Assembly (NCBI GenBank): GCA_949372635.1 | Contig: CASIAB010000008.1 | Location: forward strand, 181,135-245,134 | Length of the DNA: 64,000 nucleotides | Direction: 5' to 3' | DNA from: an uncultured Pseudomonadales bacterium | GTDB lineage: Bacteria; Pseudomonadota; Gammaproteobacteria; Pseudomonadales; Pseudohongiellaceae | In this document: positions 8,914 through 18,142 of the stretch, piece after piece | How positions within the stretch are numbered: position 1 is the first letter of the stretch | Layout of the letters: the number at the start of each line of letters is the position of its first letter | The notes under the pieces: generated by a model | What the model was told of the DNA's origin: nothing | The model's database searches: none | The model's input: only the letters and a program-made list of their open reading frames with translations | Translations under genes and position numbers: made by a program

Positions 8914-9558
8914 CTATTGTTCCGTCTTTATTTTAAACTCATCACCCAAAGCCGGATTTATGTAGCTATCGGAGAGAACGCGATCTGGATCTGGACGGAC
9001 CGACAGGTAGTCGACATGTACCGGCACCTCCAGCCAACCATGGGGAGTTCCGGCTGGAATAATGATAATGTCGCCCTCTTTGACGTGCTTGGCTATCCAA
9101 TCACCAACGATCACACCACTGCATGACGGGCCATTTAGGACAGTAGTGACATTGCTATCAGTCGCGAATCCATTACCGTTCAGGATAGTTCCACCGGTAA
9201 CCAAGGTGCCAGAACCGGAGGTGATATAATACGTTTCTGTCTGATCGTAGTGCATGATGCCGCGCGCATTACTGTTGCGATTACTGCTTGTTACACCGCA
9301 GGGACGATCTGGATTAGATGTAGACTGACCGCTCGCCCGCTCAACTGCTCCCCGATGGATAATTCCTACAGAGAGGTTTAACTTGCCGATGTTGCGACTG
9401 ACAATTTGACGATCTACTCCAGGAAGTTCGTTCACCATCTGCCATTGTTCTTCGGTTATGTAAGTAGCGTAAGATTCATCATCCTGTGCCACTGCCACTG
9501 CGACTGCACCAGATAGCGCAATCTGGGCAGCGAGCAGGGATTTAGTAAATGTGTCCAT
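8914..9558 (-). CDS. Exported cupin-domain protein
   Basis: 214 residues with a Sec signal peptide ending near AVAVAVAQ. The cupin core is seen as motif 1 MHYDQTETYYITSGSG (H103, E108) and motif 2 EGDIIIIPAGTPHGW (H173), so a metal site is likely. Two cysteines (C87, C146) in the exported part could form a disulfide. AAGGAGAT before the ATG is a strong ribosome site. Its neighbours are the exported FAH-family protein and a PQQ dehydrogenase, so a periplasmic role in converting the same substrate is plausible but unproven. Confidence 0.82.
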   Translation of the reverse strand: MDTFTKSLLAAQIALSGAVAVAVAQDDESYATYITEEQWQMVNELPGVDRQIVSRNIGKLNLSVGIIHRGAVERASGQSTSNPDRPCGVTSSNRNSNARGIMHYDQTETYYITSGSGTLVTGGTILNGNGFATDSNVTTVLNGPSCSGVIVGDWIAKHVKEGDIIIIPAGTPHGWLEVPVHVDYLSVRPDPDRVLSDSYINPALGDEFKIKTEQ

Positions 9559-9745
9559 GAAAATCTCCTTGTTTTTATTTGGTCAAAATTTACATCGAAC
9601 CGTTTCAGCTTAGCTCAGACATTAATCCCAAGCCGGCCTCTCAACTCGAAATAAAAAGAGCGCACATACAAGCGTTCAAGAATTTAAAAAGGGTAACACC
9701 TGCTACCTATTAATCATCGCTTACTATTGAAGAATGTTTAAACGA

Positions 9746-11716
9746 TCACGGCAATGCATAAACAACAAGCTCCGGCACGGGCGAACTGCCAACACTAATC
9801 GCAATGTATTGTCGATCATCAACAGAGTAACTCATGGGTGCGCCACTTGGATTGGCTGGAATTTCAATTGTCGCCATCTCTGCGCCAGTTCCTTTATTAC
9901 GAGCGACTAGCAAAGGGCCATAGCCAGCATTTTGTCCATGAATTAGTAAGCTCGAAGTAACGAGTACCGCATGACGTCCGCCACCACCCAGTGGAGGCAG
10001 GTCGATGCCTTCTAATTCCGAACTGTTTTCTACTTGCGCCGAACCAGCCCCGTTTGGAACTCTCCACAGTATCTCTCCACTATTCATATCGAATGCAGTG
10101 ATTGTGGAATATGGTGGTTTTAATATAGGCAGGCCTCGCGGTCCCGCTACACCTAAAAAGTTCAATCGAAAGTAATTGAAGTTCGACTCATCTCCACCCA
10201 AGGTTCCCATGCGTGGCACTGTCGCACTATCTCTAGAGGGGACAAACAAGACTCCGGATTCAGGATCGATACCCGCTCCAGTCCAGTTAGCACCACCACC
10301 TGCACCAGGCATTAATATCGTTCCACGCTTGTTGCCCTCTGGCAGGCTGGGTGGAGTGAATAGAGGCCCGTAAGTGAAATTCTCCAATTGTTTTACCGCC
10401 TCTGCACGAAGCTCGGGGGTGAAATTGATAAGGTCATCTTCGGTGAGTCCTTGCAGAGCAAACGCCGGCGGCTTGGTTGGAAAAGGTTGAGTTGGAGAGG
10501 CTCTTTCCCCGGGGAGGATGCCAGCAGGTACTGCCCGTTCTATAATGGGCCACACAGGAACGCCTGTAGCGCGATCAAATACATAGGTAAATCCCTGTTT
10601 GGTTACCTGTGCAATTGCCTTGATCTCTCTCCCATCAACAGTGATATCGATCAGGTTGGGAGCCGCTGGTGTATCGTAGTCCCACAGGCCATGGTGAACC
10701 ATCTGGAAATGCCAGACTCGATCCCCAGTGCTGGCATCCAGAGCTACGAGGCTTTGTGTGAATAGGTTGTCGCCGGGCCGATGGCCGCCGTAGAAATCAT
10801 TAGTCGATGCTTCGGTTGGCAAATAGACGTAACCCAATTCAAGATCTGCACTCATCTGTGTCCATACACCACCATTGCCGGTGTAGCGCCACGATTCTTC
10901 CTGCCAAGTCTCTACGCCAAATTCGCCTCCCTGCGGGATGGTATGGAAAGTCCAGATCAGCTCACCGGTACGGATGTTGTAGCCACGAACCCAAGTGGGA
11001 GGACGTTCCTTGAAGCGAGGACGATTTGAGGTGATGTGTTGAACTACCAATACATCTCCCACAACGGTAGGCGGGGACACACCACCTAAAGGCTGAGCGC
11101 CCGTGTAGTCGAGCACATCTCGCTCAGCTCGTGGAATATCATTGGTCATATCGATACGACCGCCGGCGAAATCTGTGTCCAGCTCACCCGTCTGTGCATT
11201 CAGAGAAATGATAAAACCGTCATTGGTTGTCATTAACACTCGTGACTCGTCGCCGTCACTCCACCAGGCTACTCCACGGTGATGAAAACCAAGTGGACTG
11301 TTTGAAACGCCAGACATATAGACTTCGGGATCGTAGCGCCATAGCTCTTCACCGCTGACAGCATCCAAAGCAACTACCTGGTTTAAGGCAGTCAGTAAAT
11401 ACAAAACGCCATCAATCATCAGTGGCGTCGCCTGAAGTCGACCGAATCCTACTTCCGCATCGGGACCCAGCAGGGCCTCGAAGTCCAACTCACCGTCGAT
11501 GGATTGCCAACGCCAGGCGACTTCTAGATCAGTGAAATTAGTTCCGTCTATCTGACTGAGGCTAGTGTACTTGGTAGAGCCGGAATCGGACCCATAGCTG
11601 GGCCATTCTCCATCGCTGTTGCCATTCTGCGCGAAAGCAATTAAAGACGTAGAAAAAATTAATGCGCCTAGCGCACTTGTTAACACCCTATGACGATTGT
11701 GGCGTGAAATATTCAT
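9746..11716 (-). CDS. PQQ-dependent dehydrogenase, quinoprotein propeller
   Basis: 656-residue periplasmic quinoprotein with a Sec signal peptide (cleavage near IAFAQN). The eight-bladed propeller signature is clear: WPSYGSDSGSTKYTSL at the start, repeated W-motifs such as GELIWTF and GDRVWHFQMVHH, and the sugar/alcohol-dehydrogenase-like GAGGGANWTGAG and PPYSTITAFDMNSGEILW. There is no fused heme domain, so electrons must go to a separate cytochrome or the quinone pool. The ATG lies one base after the stop of the amidohydrolase, whose last codons carry GGAG as ribosome site, so the two are one operon. It is a paralog of the gene at 30846. The alcohol or sugar substrate is not evident. Confidence 0.9.
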   Translation of the reverse strand: MNISRHNRHRVLTSALGALIFSTSLIAFAQNGNSDGEWPSYGSDSGSTKYTSLSQIDGTNFTDLEVAWRWQSIDGELDFEALLGPDAEVGFGRLQATPLMIDGVLYLLTALNQVVALDAVSGEELWRYDPEVYMSGVSNSPLGFHHRGVAWWSDGDESRVLMTTNDGFIISLNAQTGELDTDFAGGRIDMTNDIPRAERDVLDYTGAQPLGGVSPPTVVGDVLVVQHITSNRPRFKERPPTWVRGYNIRTGELIWTFHTIPQGGEFGVETWQEESWRYTGNGGVWTQMSADLELGYVYLPTEASTNDFYGGHRPGDNLFTQSLVALDASTGDRVWHFQMVHHGLWDYDTPAAPNLIDITVDGREIKAIAQVTKQGFTYVFDRATGVPVWPIIERAVPAGILPGERASPTQPFPTKPPAFALQGLTEDDLINFTPELRAEAVKQLENFTYGPLFTPPSLPEGNKRGTILMPGAGGGANWTGAGIDPESGVLFVPSRDSATVPRMGTLGGDESNFNYFRLNFLGVAGPRGLPILKPPYSTITAFDMNSGEILWRVPNGAGSAQVENSSELEGIDLPPLGGGGRHAVLVTSSLLIHGQNAGYGPLLVARNKGTGAEMATIEIPANPSGAPMSYSVDDRQYIAISVGSSPVPELVVYALP

Positions 11717-11717
11717 C

Positions 11718-13088
11718 TTACTGGCTCCATTGTTTTTTTAGCGCTTCCCGGTCTACTCTTTCGCCGCGCAGATAGACATCAAAAATCTGTCGCGTGTTAC
11801 GAATATCTTCTAACGGATTGGAATCGAGAATAACGAAGTCCGCTGCCTTTCCTGCTTTGAGGTTTCCCACGTTATTCAACCCGAATGCTTCAGCAGAGCG
11901 CGAAGTCGACGCAACAATAGCCTCAGCCGGACTCATGCCCATGCGCACGAATAGCTCCAGCTCAACGTGGTCGGAGTAGCCGAAAAAATCACCGACCGCT
12001 CCCGCATCGGTTCCGAGAATTATGTGATCCTTCAATTTTAAGAGATTTCTAGCCAACATCGCTGAGCGCTGCTGCGACTCTGCATTCTGATTAACCAGTG
12101 GAGAGTTGTAGTTGTCATCAAGCAACTCAAGCACCGATGCGGGTACCTGATCGTAAAAGAAGGGGTCCTGAAACGCTGGAATATAATAGGGCTCGCGCTT
12201 GGTAATCATACCCAGAGTCGGAACGATGTAGACATTATTCTCCCGAACCATTTCCAAGTACTCATCGTCCACTTCCCTATCATAGGGCATATGAATAAAG
12301 CGCCTATTGCCTAGATTAACTAGCGCCTTGTGATCCGCGAGCGTAGTGGCATGGGCAATGATTCGCATGTCGTAGTTCGAAGCGGTCTCCAGAACCGCCG
12401 TATAGATTTCCGGTGCGAGTTTTACTTGTGCCCCACGACGCTCGTCTCTAGAGTCCACCCATATCTTGGCGATTCCATACCCGTTTGCGGCTAGCTCTTT
12501 TACCGTTCGGACCGCCTGTTCTGGATCAGCAACCGGGTTGACTCCCCAATAGCCAGGATCGTCGGTAAATCGGGGGTTGGGTCCGCCTCCTGGAGAACCC
12601 ATGCCGGGCGATTGGTGATAGCGTGCGCCGCCGATGTTGCCCCGCAACTGTTCCAGCTTTATTCGCGAGGCGACGTCCTCTTTATCGCTGCCCGTAGATA
12701 TGATCGTACCTACACCGTAATAGGCGTGACGGTAGAGATGGTCAGTGAGATTTTCCTCGGTAAATAAATTGGATCCCCAATCGCCGTAAGCCTCCCAACC
12801 TAGATGGGCATGGGTATTAACGAGCGCGGGGATGATAGTTTTCCCGCTAAGATCATGACTAGCTGCGTTGTCAGGAACATCACTGCCTGACATTGGCCCA
12901 ACAGCCATTATAGTATCGCCACGAATCAGAACAGATCCCCGCTCAATTACCGTGCCGTCACCGATGATGATGCGCACATTATTGAATACCTGCTCAATAG
13001 AATCCTTATCGTCTGACGATTGAGCAACCGCCTGACCAACCGCTAAGAGCAGACTGAGGATTGCACACGTGAATAGAGAAAGTTTCAT
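11718..13088 (-). CDS. Exported amidohydrolase (imidazolonepropionase-like)
   Basis: 456-residue metal-dependent hydrolase with a Sec signal peptide (cleavage near GQAVAQ). Metal motif THAHLGW gives H93 and H95; later family elements are IIAHATTL, RRFIHMPYD and ILGTDAGA, the last with the catalytic aspartate, and the C-terminal beta-strand KAADFVILDSNPLEDI. The family cleaves C-N bonds in rings, amides or peptides. Encoded immediately before the PQQ dehydrogenase with one intervening base. The carboxylated lysine of binuclear members was not identified, so the metal number is open. Substrate unknown. Confidence 0.88.
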   Translation of the reverse strand: MKLSLFTCAILSLLLAVGQAVAQSSDDKDSIEQVFNNVRIIIGDGTVIERGSVLIRGDTIMAVGPMSGSDVPDNAASHDLSGKTIIPALVNTHAHLGWEAYGDWGSNLFTEENLTDHLYRHAYYGVGTIISTGSDKEDVASRIKLEQLRGNIGGARYHQSPGMGSPGGGPNPRFTDDPGYWGVNPVADPEQAVRTVKELAANGYGIAKIWVDSRDERRGAQVKLAPEIYTAVLETASNYDMRIIAHATTLADHKALVNLGNRRFIHMPYDREVDDEYLEMVRENNVYIVPTLGMITKREPYYIPAFQDPFFYDQVPASVLELLDDNYNSPLVNQNAESQQRSAMLARNLLKLKDHIILGTDAGAVGDFFGYSDHVELELFVRMGMSPAEAIVASTSRSAEAFGLNNVGNLKAGKAADFVILDSNPLEDIRNTRQIFDVYLRGERVDREALKKQWSQ

Positions 13089-13229
13089 TTCTTATTATAA
13101 GCTCCGATAATTTCTCAGCTAGTTATCTCAATAGGCAGGTCTCACCGCACGTGAGCGCCTGCATGATCTTAATCTAGAAAGCCGTGCTGCATTTTATTGA
13201 GACTTTATCCTGCGAACCCACGCAATAAA

Positions 13230-14342
13230 TTATTTTCTAACCCATTTCTGCAGACATCCGCCCGAGGGGCTCACGTCACAGCCGCCGGTAAGACCGGCAA
13301 AAATATTCCCCAGATTGTCAGCGGCCATGCCCTCTGGTCGGGTACCGGGAATATAGTATTGCAATGAGCCATTGGTCTGCCCGATGCGAATGCCTACCTG
13401 AAAGCCTGGGTTTCGTGCTATGCGCCCGCCGCCTTCTGGAGCTATTGACGGCCCCCCAAGAAGTCCGCCAGATTCTGAGTCAGCGACCACGAAGGTTCCA
13501 TCTTCCAGAACTGTGATACCACTGGGTCGCCCGAAATGTCTCCAATCGTCTACAAACTCCAGATTCTCATCCAATATCTGCACACGGTTGTTGGAGCGGT
13601 CTGCCACATATAGACGCCCCTGCGCATCGTAGGCTAGAGCATGCGGTCCCATAAATTCACCCGGGCCAGCCCCCATTTTCCCGACTTCTCGGACAAACTC
13701 GCCCTCGGGCGTTATCACCACCAAACGATCGCCATCCTGCTGCGCATTGGAAGGGCGCGGCCAGTGGCCGTCGGCAATTACAATATTGCCATCGGGCATC
13801 AGAGCACACGCGGTGGGACCAATGAACGTCTCTGTTCCTGCTCGCGAAACACCGGCCTGCCCAAGACTTAATAAATGTTCACCATCGGGGCTAAACTTGT
13901 GAATCTGGAATCCGCGACCGGCAGTTGAGGGGTCATCACTAAAGGGGCCGCTGTCTCCTGCCCAGAGGTTGCCGTCGTTGTCCATGCAAAACCCATGCGC
14001 TTGAACAATCATCCCTTCGCCGAAACTCCTAGTAATCTGTCCTTCAGCATTAACGTAATTAATAGGCGGTTCGGAACGAAACAGCATCCAAAGCCCGCCG
14101 GTGTCATCTGGAATCAGCCCAATAGCGGCACCCCATTCCTGACCAGGAAGTAAGGTCGGCCAATCTTCAACCATCTCATACGGCCCATCCATGGTAGAAG
14201 TTGGACGCCTAGAAAGTGAAATTAGCTTTCCCGTCTCAGCCTCTCTAGCTTCAGCAACCTGCGCCTGCGATGTCGCGGAAAACAGCGGGCCTAACACTAA
14301 TAAAGATACGATCAGAATTATTCTTCTAGTAAATTTAGACAT
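13230..14342 (-). CDS. Exported NHL-repeat propeller, peptidylamidoglycolate-lyase-like
   Basis: 370-residue protein with a Sec signal peptide (cleavage near TSQAQ). Repeating NHL blades are visible: DNDGNLWAGDSG, MPDGNIVIADGH, YDAQGRLYVADRSNNRVQI, LEDGTFVVADSE and DNLGNIFAGLTGG. The spacing and the GPGEFMGPHALAYD segment resemble the lyase half of peptide-amidating enzymes, which splits peptidyl-hydroxyglycine, but the metal residues cannot be assigned by eye. GGAG before the ATG supports the start. It lies between the amidohydrolase and the cytochrome/propeller fusion, all exported. A PHM-like copper enzyme, the usual partner reaction, occurs at 56 kb. Confidence 0.75.
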   Translation of the reverse strand: MSKFTRRIILIVSLLVLGPLFSATSQAQVAEAREAETGKLISLSRRPTSTMDGPYEMVEDWPTLLPGQEWGAAIGLIPDDTGGLWMLFRSEPPINYVNAEGQITRSFGEGMIVQAHGFCMDNDGNLWAGDSGPFSDDPSTAGRGFQIHKFSPDGEHLLSLGQAGVSRAGTETFIGPTACALMPDGNIVIADGHWPRPSNAQQDGDRLVVITPEGEFVREVGKMGAGPGEFMGPHALAYDAQGRLYVADRSNNRVQILDENLEFVDDWRHFGRPSGITVLEDGTFVVADSESGGLLGGPSIAPEGGGRIARNPGFQVGIRIGQTNGSLQYYIPGTRPEGMAADNLGNIFAGLTGGCDVSPSGGCLQKWVRK

Positions 14343-14463
14343 AGTTCTATCTCCGTAATAACAATTGCCAGCTATCTTACTGGTTTAGAAAATGGAATCA
14401 GATGGAGGCCGACTAAAAATATATGACGGCATCCCAACACGATCCTATCTTCCCTTTCTTAGC

Positions 14464-14479
14464 GGCTCGAGCTCGAGCC
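14464..14479. repeat. 16-bp perfect palindrome
   Basis: GGCTCGAGCTCGAGCC is its own reverse complement and ends at the stop codon of the gene at 14479. There is no T-run on either side, so if it terminates or stabilises transcripts it is not the classical type. Confidence 0.4.
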
Positions 14480-16642
14480 TATTGGGCTAGAGGATCGGGC
14501 CGAACTTGAAACTTAACCATCTTGCTGGTCGTGCCCTTACCACCTTCCGTGTGCCAATTGAAGTTGGTTCCATAGTTTGCCCACACACCGCGGCCTTTCC
14601 ACCCTGTATCGGGATCATCGATACGACCGTCTAGCCCGCGAGAATAAAATCCAAGCGGGTAAGGCACTCGCATAATTACCCACTCACCGGTTTCCGGGTT
14701 CAGAACCTGCAAGGAATCGGAACCCGAACCATTAGCGATCGGCAAATTCTCACCAAGCCCAAGCGTATTAAAATTGTCTACCCAGTTATAGTAATGAAAG
14801 TCCGCCCTTGACGTCGGTTCCTTTAAGCGTGGGACCAGGCACTTCATGTAAAGTCCAGCCCTCTTGGCAATGCTGAGAATCAACAACCGTTGGACCATTC
14901 ATCACCTCACACTTGCTGCGATCGAAGCTTGCCAAATGACTACTACCCGATAGCGCTGTCCAGACGACGCCGTTCTTGTCCACATCAATCCCGCGCGGAC
15001 CAAAGCCTTCAACCTCTCCATCGATGACTGGTAACTCATACACTTCCGTGATGCATGTTTCCGGCGGATTGTCTCCCTTGTCGAAGCGGTAAATACGACC
15101 GGGAAACTCCGTGCCACCGCCCCATGCCACATTATCGACTTGGTTGACGATGACGCCGTAACTACCCGGGCTCATGCGCGTGTCCAGAGTAGGGTCGATG
15201 TCGGTAAGCACTTCTCCGCCGCCGCCCTCGCCAACGCTACGCAGGGCACCGACTGGTTGATTCCACGGCTTGGTAATGCGGCCATCGCCATTCGTGTCTA
15301 CCACCATAGGACACCAACCCTGAGACAACTGCTCATCGCCCGTGCGATCGAAGAGCTTGGTGTTTATCCAGCCCATCACATCGCCGCCGCCGCTGAAATA
15401 CAGAGTGCGATCTTCGTCACTGGCAAACTGCAGATGGTGAGTACCGAAGCAGGTATCGATCAAACCGAAGGTCTCAGTTGCCGGATCGTAATAGGAGGCC
15501 TGCCTAGAGCTTCTTCGTGTTGGGTAGTATTGAGCGAATTTATTGGACGAGCCTTGCTGACACCACTGCGGCAATAAATCCCCGCGCACTTTTGTCGTCA
15601 TCCAGATTCGACCCAATTCATCCATCATTGGGTTGTGTGGATCTGCCGGCCCTTCCCACAAGGCTTCGTCTTCATAGAAAACCGAGGGTACTGGAAATTG
15701 TTGAGCGAAGCGCGTCACTGCTGGATTGTCCGGATTGTCTTTTACGGCAATTTCGATGGTGCGGTAGTCATTGGTTTGCGTATCTAATTCCAGCAAAGTC
15801 CCGTGCCCGCCATCGACTCCGTAAACCTTGCCCCCTGCGTTGATCGATACATCTCGCTTGTCTGTGACAATCTCATCATGGATGTAGGAGGATTCGGTTC
15901 CCCAGTCCCAAAGCGTAAGTACGACGTTGCGCTCGACACCCATAGGACGCTCCGGAGCAGATGGCAGTTCGCCAGCGGCGATGCGGTCGGTCCAGTCGGC
16001 GTACATTTCCATGCCGCGCTCGCGACCGAAGCGGCCAGCGAAGCTACTCATGACCGGGCCACGAATACCAATAGCTGTCCTGTAATGCCAAGCCTCGACA
16101 CTCGTCTCGAAGCCAAGATGGTCAAGATGATCAAGTGAGCGCGTCAACTTGTTGCCGAGTTGGTGGCAAAGCTGACAACCCTGCTTCGTCATGTCGATCC
16201 ACTGCGCCTGGCTGCGCATGCCCTCGGAGATGCCGTTGCCGCTATCTCCTGTGCCTGGAAACTCTTTAACATCGGGCACCTCGAGCAAGGAGTACCAATA
16301 ATTCGCCGGGTAGACTTGTGCGGCCTCGGCAGGGGATCCTGCAATAAACGTATTCAGAGTAACGTCGGCACCTACCCGCAAGGATACCGGCTTGGAATCA
16401 ACCAGACCGTAACCTCTCACCCACACCTTATATAAGGCATCAGGCAGTTCGGGCAGAACAAAACGACCGTCGTCGTCGGTAACCACTATTTTGATGAAGT
16501 GAGTCGGCAGGTCATCCGTCTCCGCGATTACCCAAACTCCCGCCTCGCTGCCATTGCCGCTTTGCACTAGGCCTTCTATAGAGCCGTTACCACCTTGTGG
16601 CTGCGCAGAGACCGATAGTGAAAGCAGCACAAGCAGTGTCAC
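14479..16642 (-). pseudogene. Carboxypeptidase-regulatory domain / cytochrome c / propeller protein, frameshifted
   Basis: Exported protein with, in order, a signal peptide (LLVLLSLSVSAQ), a carboxypeptidase-regulatory-like beta domain (GSIEGLVQ...FVLPELPDALYKVWV), a single heme c site GCQLCHQLGNK, and a virginiamycin-B-lyase-like propeller. The main frame stops early after GTDVKGGLSLL; the family C-terminus continues in a second frame (DFHYYNWVDNFNTLGLG ... TSKMVKFQVRPDPLAQ, stop 14479). Deleting one G from the GGG near 14803 rejoins it as TDVK-ADFHYY. The start is uncertain: GTG 16642 is the only usual start codon, and it gives a signal peptide without basic residues, while basic residues lie upstream. 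Divergent from the VOC gene. Relative of the gene at 24384. Function unknown; a heme-linked exported role is likely. Confidence 0.82.
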
Positions 16643-17036
16643 GCAGGCAGCCCGTTCTATGCAGTTGAAATCGGGAGTCTTTCGGAATTAGTGATTTTTG
16701 AAACGAGAACATTAGGGGCTCCAGACGATAATTTTTATAATTTAGCCACTGTAGTGTGGCAGCGTGGTTATGAGTCACAAACCAATGATCTCAGGCTTCA
16801 ATTTGTATCATATTTCAAAATCATCTTATACTCGACTATGCAGCGGGCGAACCAACCGTTACATTAATTATACTTAGTGAAGTCGCAACAATAAGTAAGT
16901 TATTGACTAGAATTATTCAAATGTATAATAATCGCCTATGAATGATGAATACAAGTACCTTATGTTCTGTCATTGGAAAGTCGATGCCGTTACGTAAAAC
17001 GCTGAGGCAATGATGCAATTCAAGGGATAACAAATC
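16643..17036. other. Divergent intergenic region
   Basis: 394 bp between two divergent exported-protein genes. AT-rich, holding the promoter-like site at 16903-16929 for the rightward genes. No small gene or hairpin with a T-run was seen. Confidence 0.5.
16903..16929 (+). promoter_or_regulatory. Sigma70-like promoter before the VOC/DUF1592 run
   Basis: TTGACT and TATAAT boxes with a 15-bp spacer, about 108 bp before the first start codon of the rightward gene run. The boxes are near-consensus; the spacer is short. An overlapping TAATAA would give 17 bp. Confidence 0.45.
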
Positions 17037-18116
17037 ATGGTAGCGGACGTCGAACGATTGATCAGTAATATAAAGAACAAGCAGTTTAGTCGCCGTACTT
17101 TTTTAGGCTCAGCCGCAGCACTAGCGGTGAACGGTTGCAGCTATGCTGCCACGAGTTCCAGCCCTCCTCTTCCTGTGCAATCAATTAATCACATGACAAT
17201 TGGCGTGTCGGACCCAGCCGCCTCGCTTGCTTGGTATCAAGGCCTGTTCGGCTTGCCTGTCGCTGCTAGGCAAGGCAATACTATCGTGCTGCAGATCGGC
17301 GACGGCCCCCAGTTTATGGCCATTGGCGGATCGCCTAGTGACAATCCACGCATCACCCATCTATGCCTAGCGGTTGAAAATTTCGATGACGCGCGAACCG
17401 TGCAGATCCTCGCTGAACACGGTGTCGCCGCGGCTACTGATTCCGGCCCGATGCAGTCCCGCGTAAGAATGCGCGGAGAGGAATTTGGAGGCGCAGCCAG
17501 CGGCACACCGGAACTGTACTTTGGCGACCGCGATGGCATCGTCGTGCAATTGCAGGATACGAGCTATTGCGGAGGTGCCGGTTTGCTAGGCGAAGACTGC
17601 CTAACGATACCTGAGCCCGCCCCCAGTCCGGGGCTACTAAAGCTGCATGAGTTCAATCATTTTACTCTATTTGTATCTGACCAAGCGCGCTCCATGGCGC
17701 TCTATCAGAGCCTATTCGGCATGGAGGTAGATACCTACCAAGGTGCTCTGCCAGTAATGAGAATTGGCTCAGGCAAGCAGTTCCTAGCTATGCCGGCTGT
17801 GCCTCCTCTGGCTGGCCGCATACACCATGCCTCACTGGCAGTGGCTGATTTTGATGTCAATCGTATTTTCTCTGTATTGGAAGGCTATGGCTTGACAGTA
17901 TTGGACGGGGCATCCGCTGCCACCGAGCCATTGCAGGCTTACGTGACGATGCGCGGATCGGACCGAGGCGGGGCAACCGAAGGCACACCGGAGCTATATT
18001 TCACGGACCCAGACGGTATATTGATCCAGCTTCAAGATTTAAGCTATTGTGGGGGAAATGGTTATCTCGGCGATGTATGCGGCACAGTTGAGAACCCAAC
18101 CGGGCGCAACAACTAA
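17037..18116 (+). CDS. Tat-exported protein with two VOC (glyoxalase-fold) domains
   Basis: 359 residues. A twin-arginine signal (SRRTFLGSAAALAVNGC) leads two similar VOC domains, about residues 47-180 and 205-345. Both begin with a strand and helix typical of the fold (INHMTIGVSDPAASLAWYQ; FNHFTLFVSDQARSMALYQ) and both end in ELYF...DPDGI-type strands followed by VQLQD or IQLQD with a conserved SYCGG. The fold houses dioxygenases, isomerases and binding proteins; two domains match extradiol-dioxygenase size, but metal ligands are not certain. The cysteine after the signal could be lipidated. First gene of a rightward run with the DUF1592 cytochrome 26 bp downstream. Confidence 0.82.
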   Translation: MVADVERLISNIKNKQFSRRTFLGSAAALAVNGCSYAATSSSPPLPVQSINHMTIGVSDPAASLAWYQGLFGLPVAARQGNTIVLQIGDGPQFMAIGGSPSDNPRITHLCLAVENFDDARTVQILAEHGVAAATDSGPMQSRVRMRGEEFGGAASGTPELYFGDRDGIVVQLQDTSYCGGAGLLGEDCLTIPEPAPSPGLLKLHEFNHFTLFVSDQARSMALYQSLFGMEVDTYQGALPVMRIGSGKQFLAMPAVPPLAGRIHHASLAVADFDVNRIFSVLEGYGLTVLDGASAATEPLQAYVTMRGSDRGGATEGTPELYFTDPDGILIQLQDLSYCGGNGYLGDVCGTVENPTGRNN

Positions 18117-18142
18117 ATTTCAAGTTTTGATCGGAACATGAC

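Noticed and set aside
16587..16778. 63-codon frame overlapping the start of the cytochrome/propeller gene, considered as its true N-terminus
   Set aside because: It runs in another frame through the signal peptide and gives no signal of its own.
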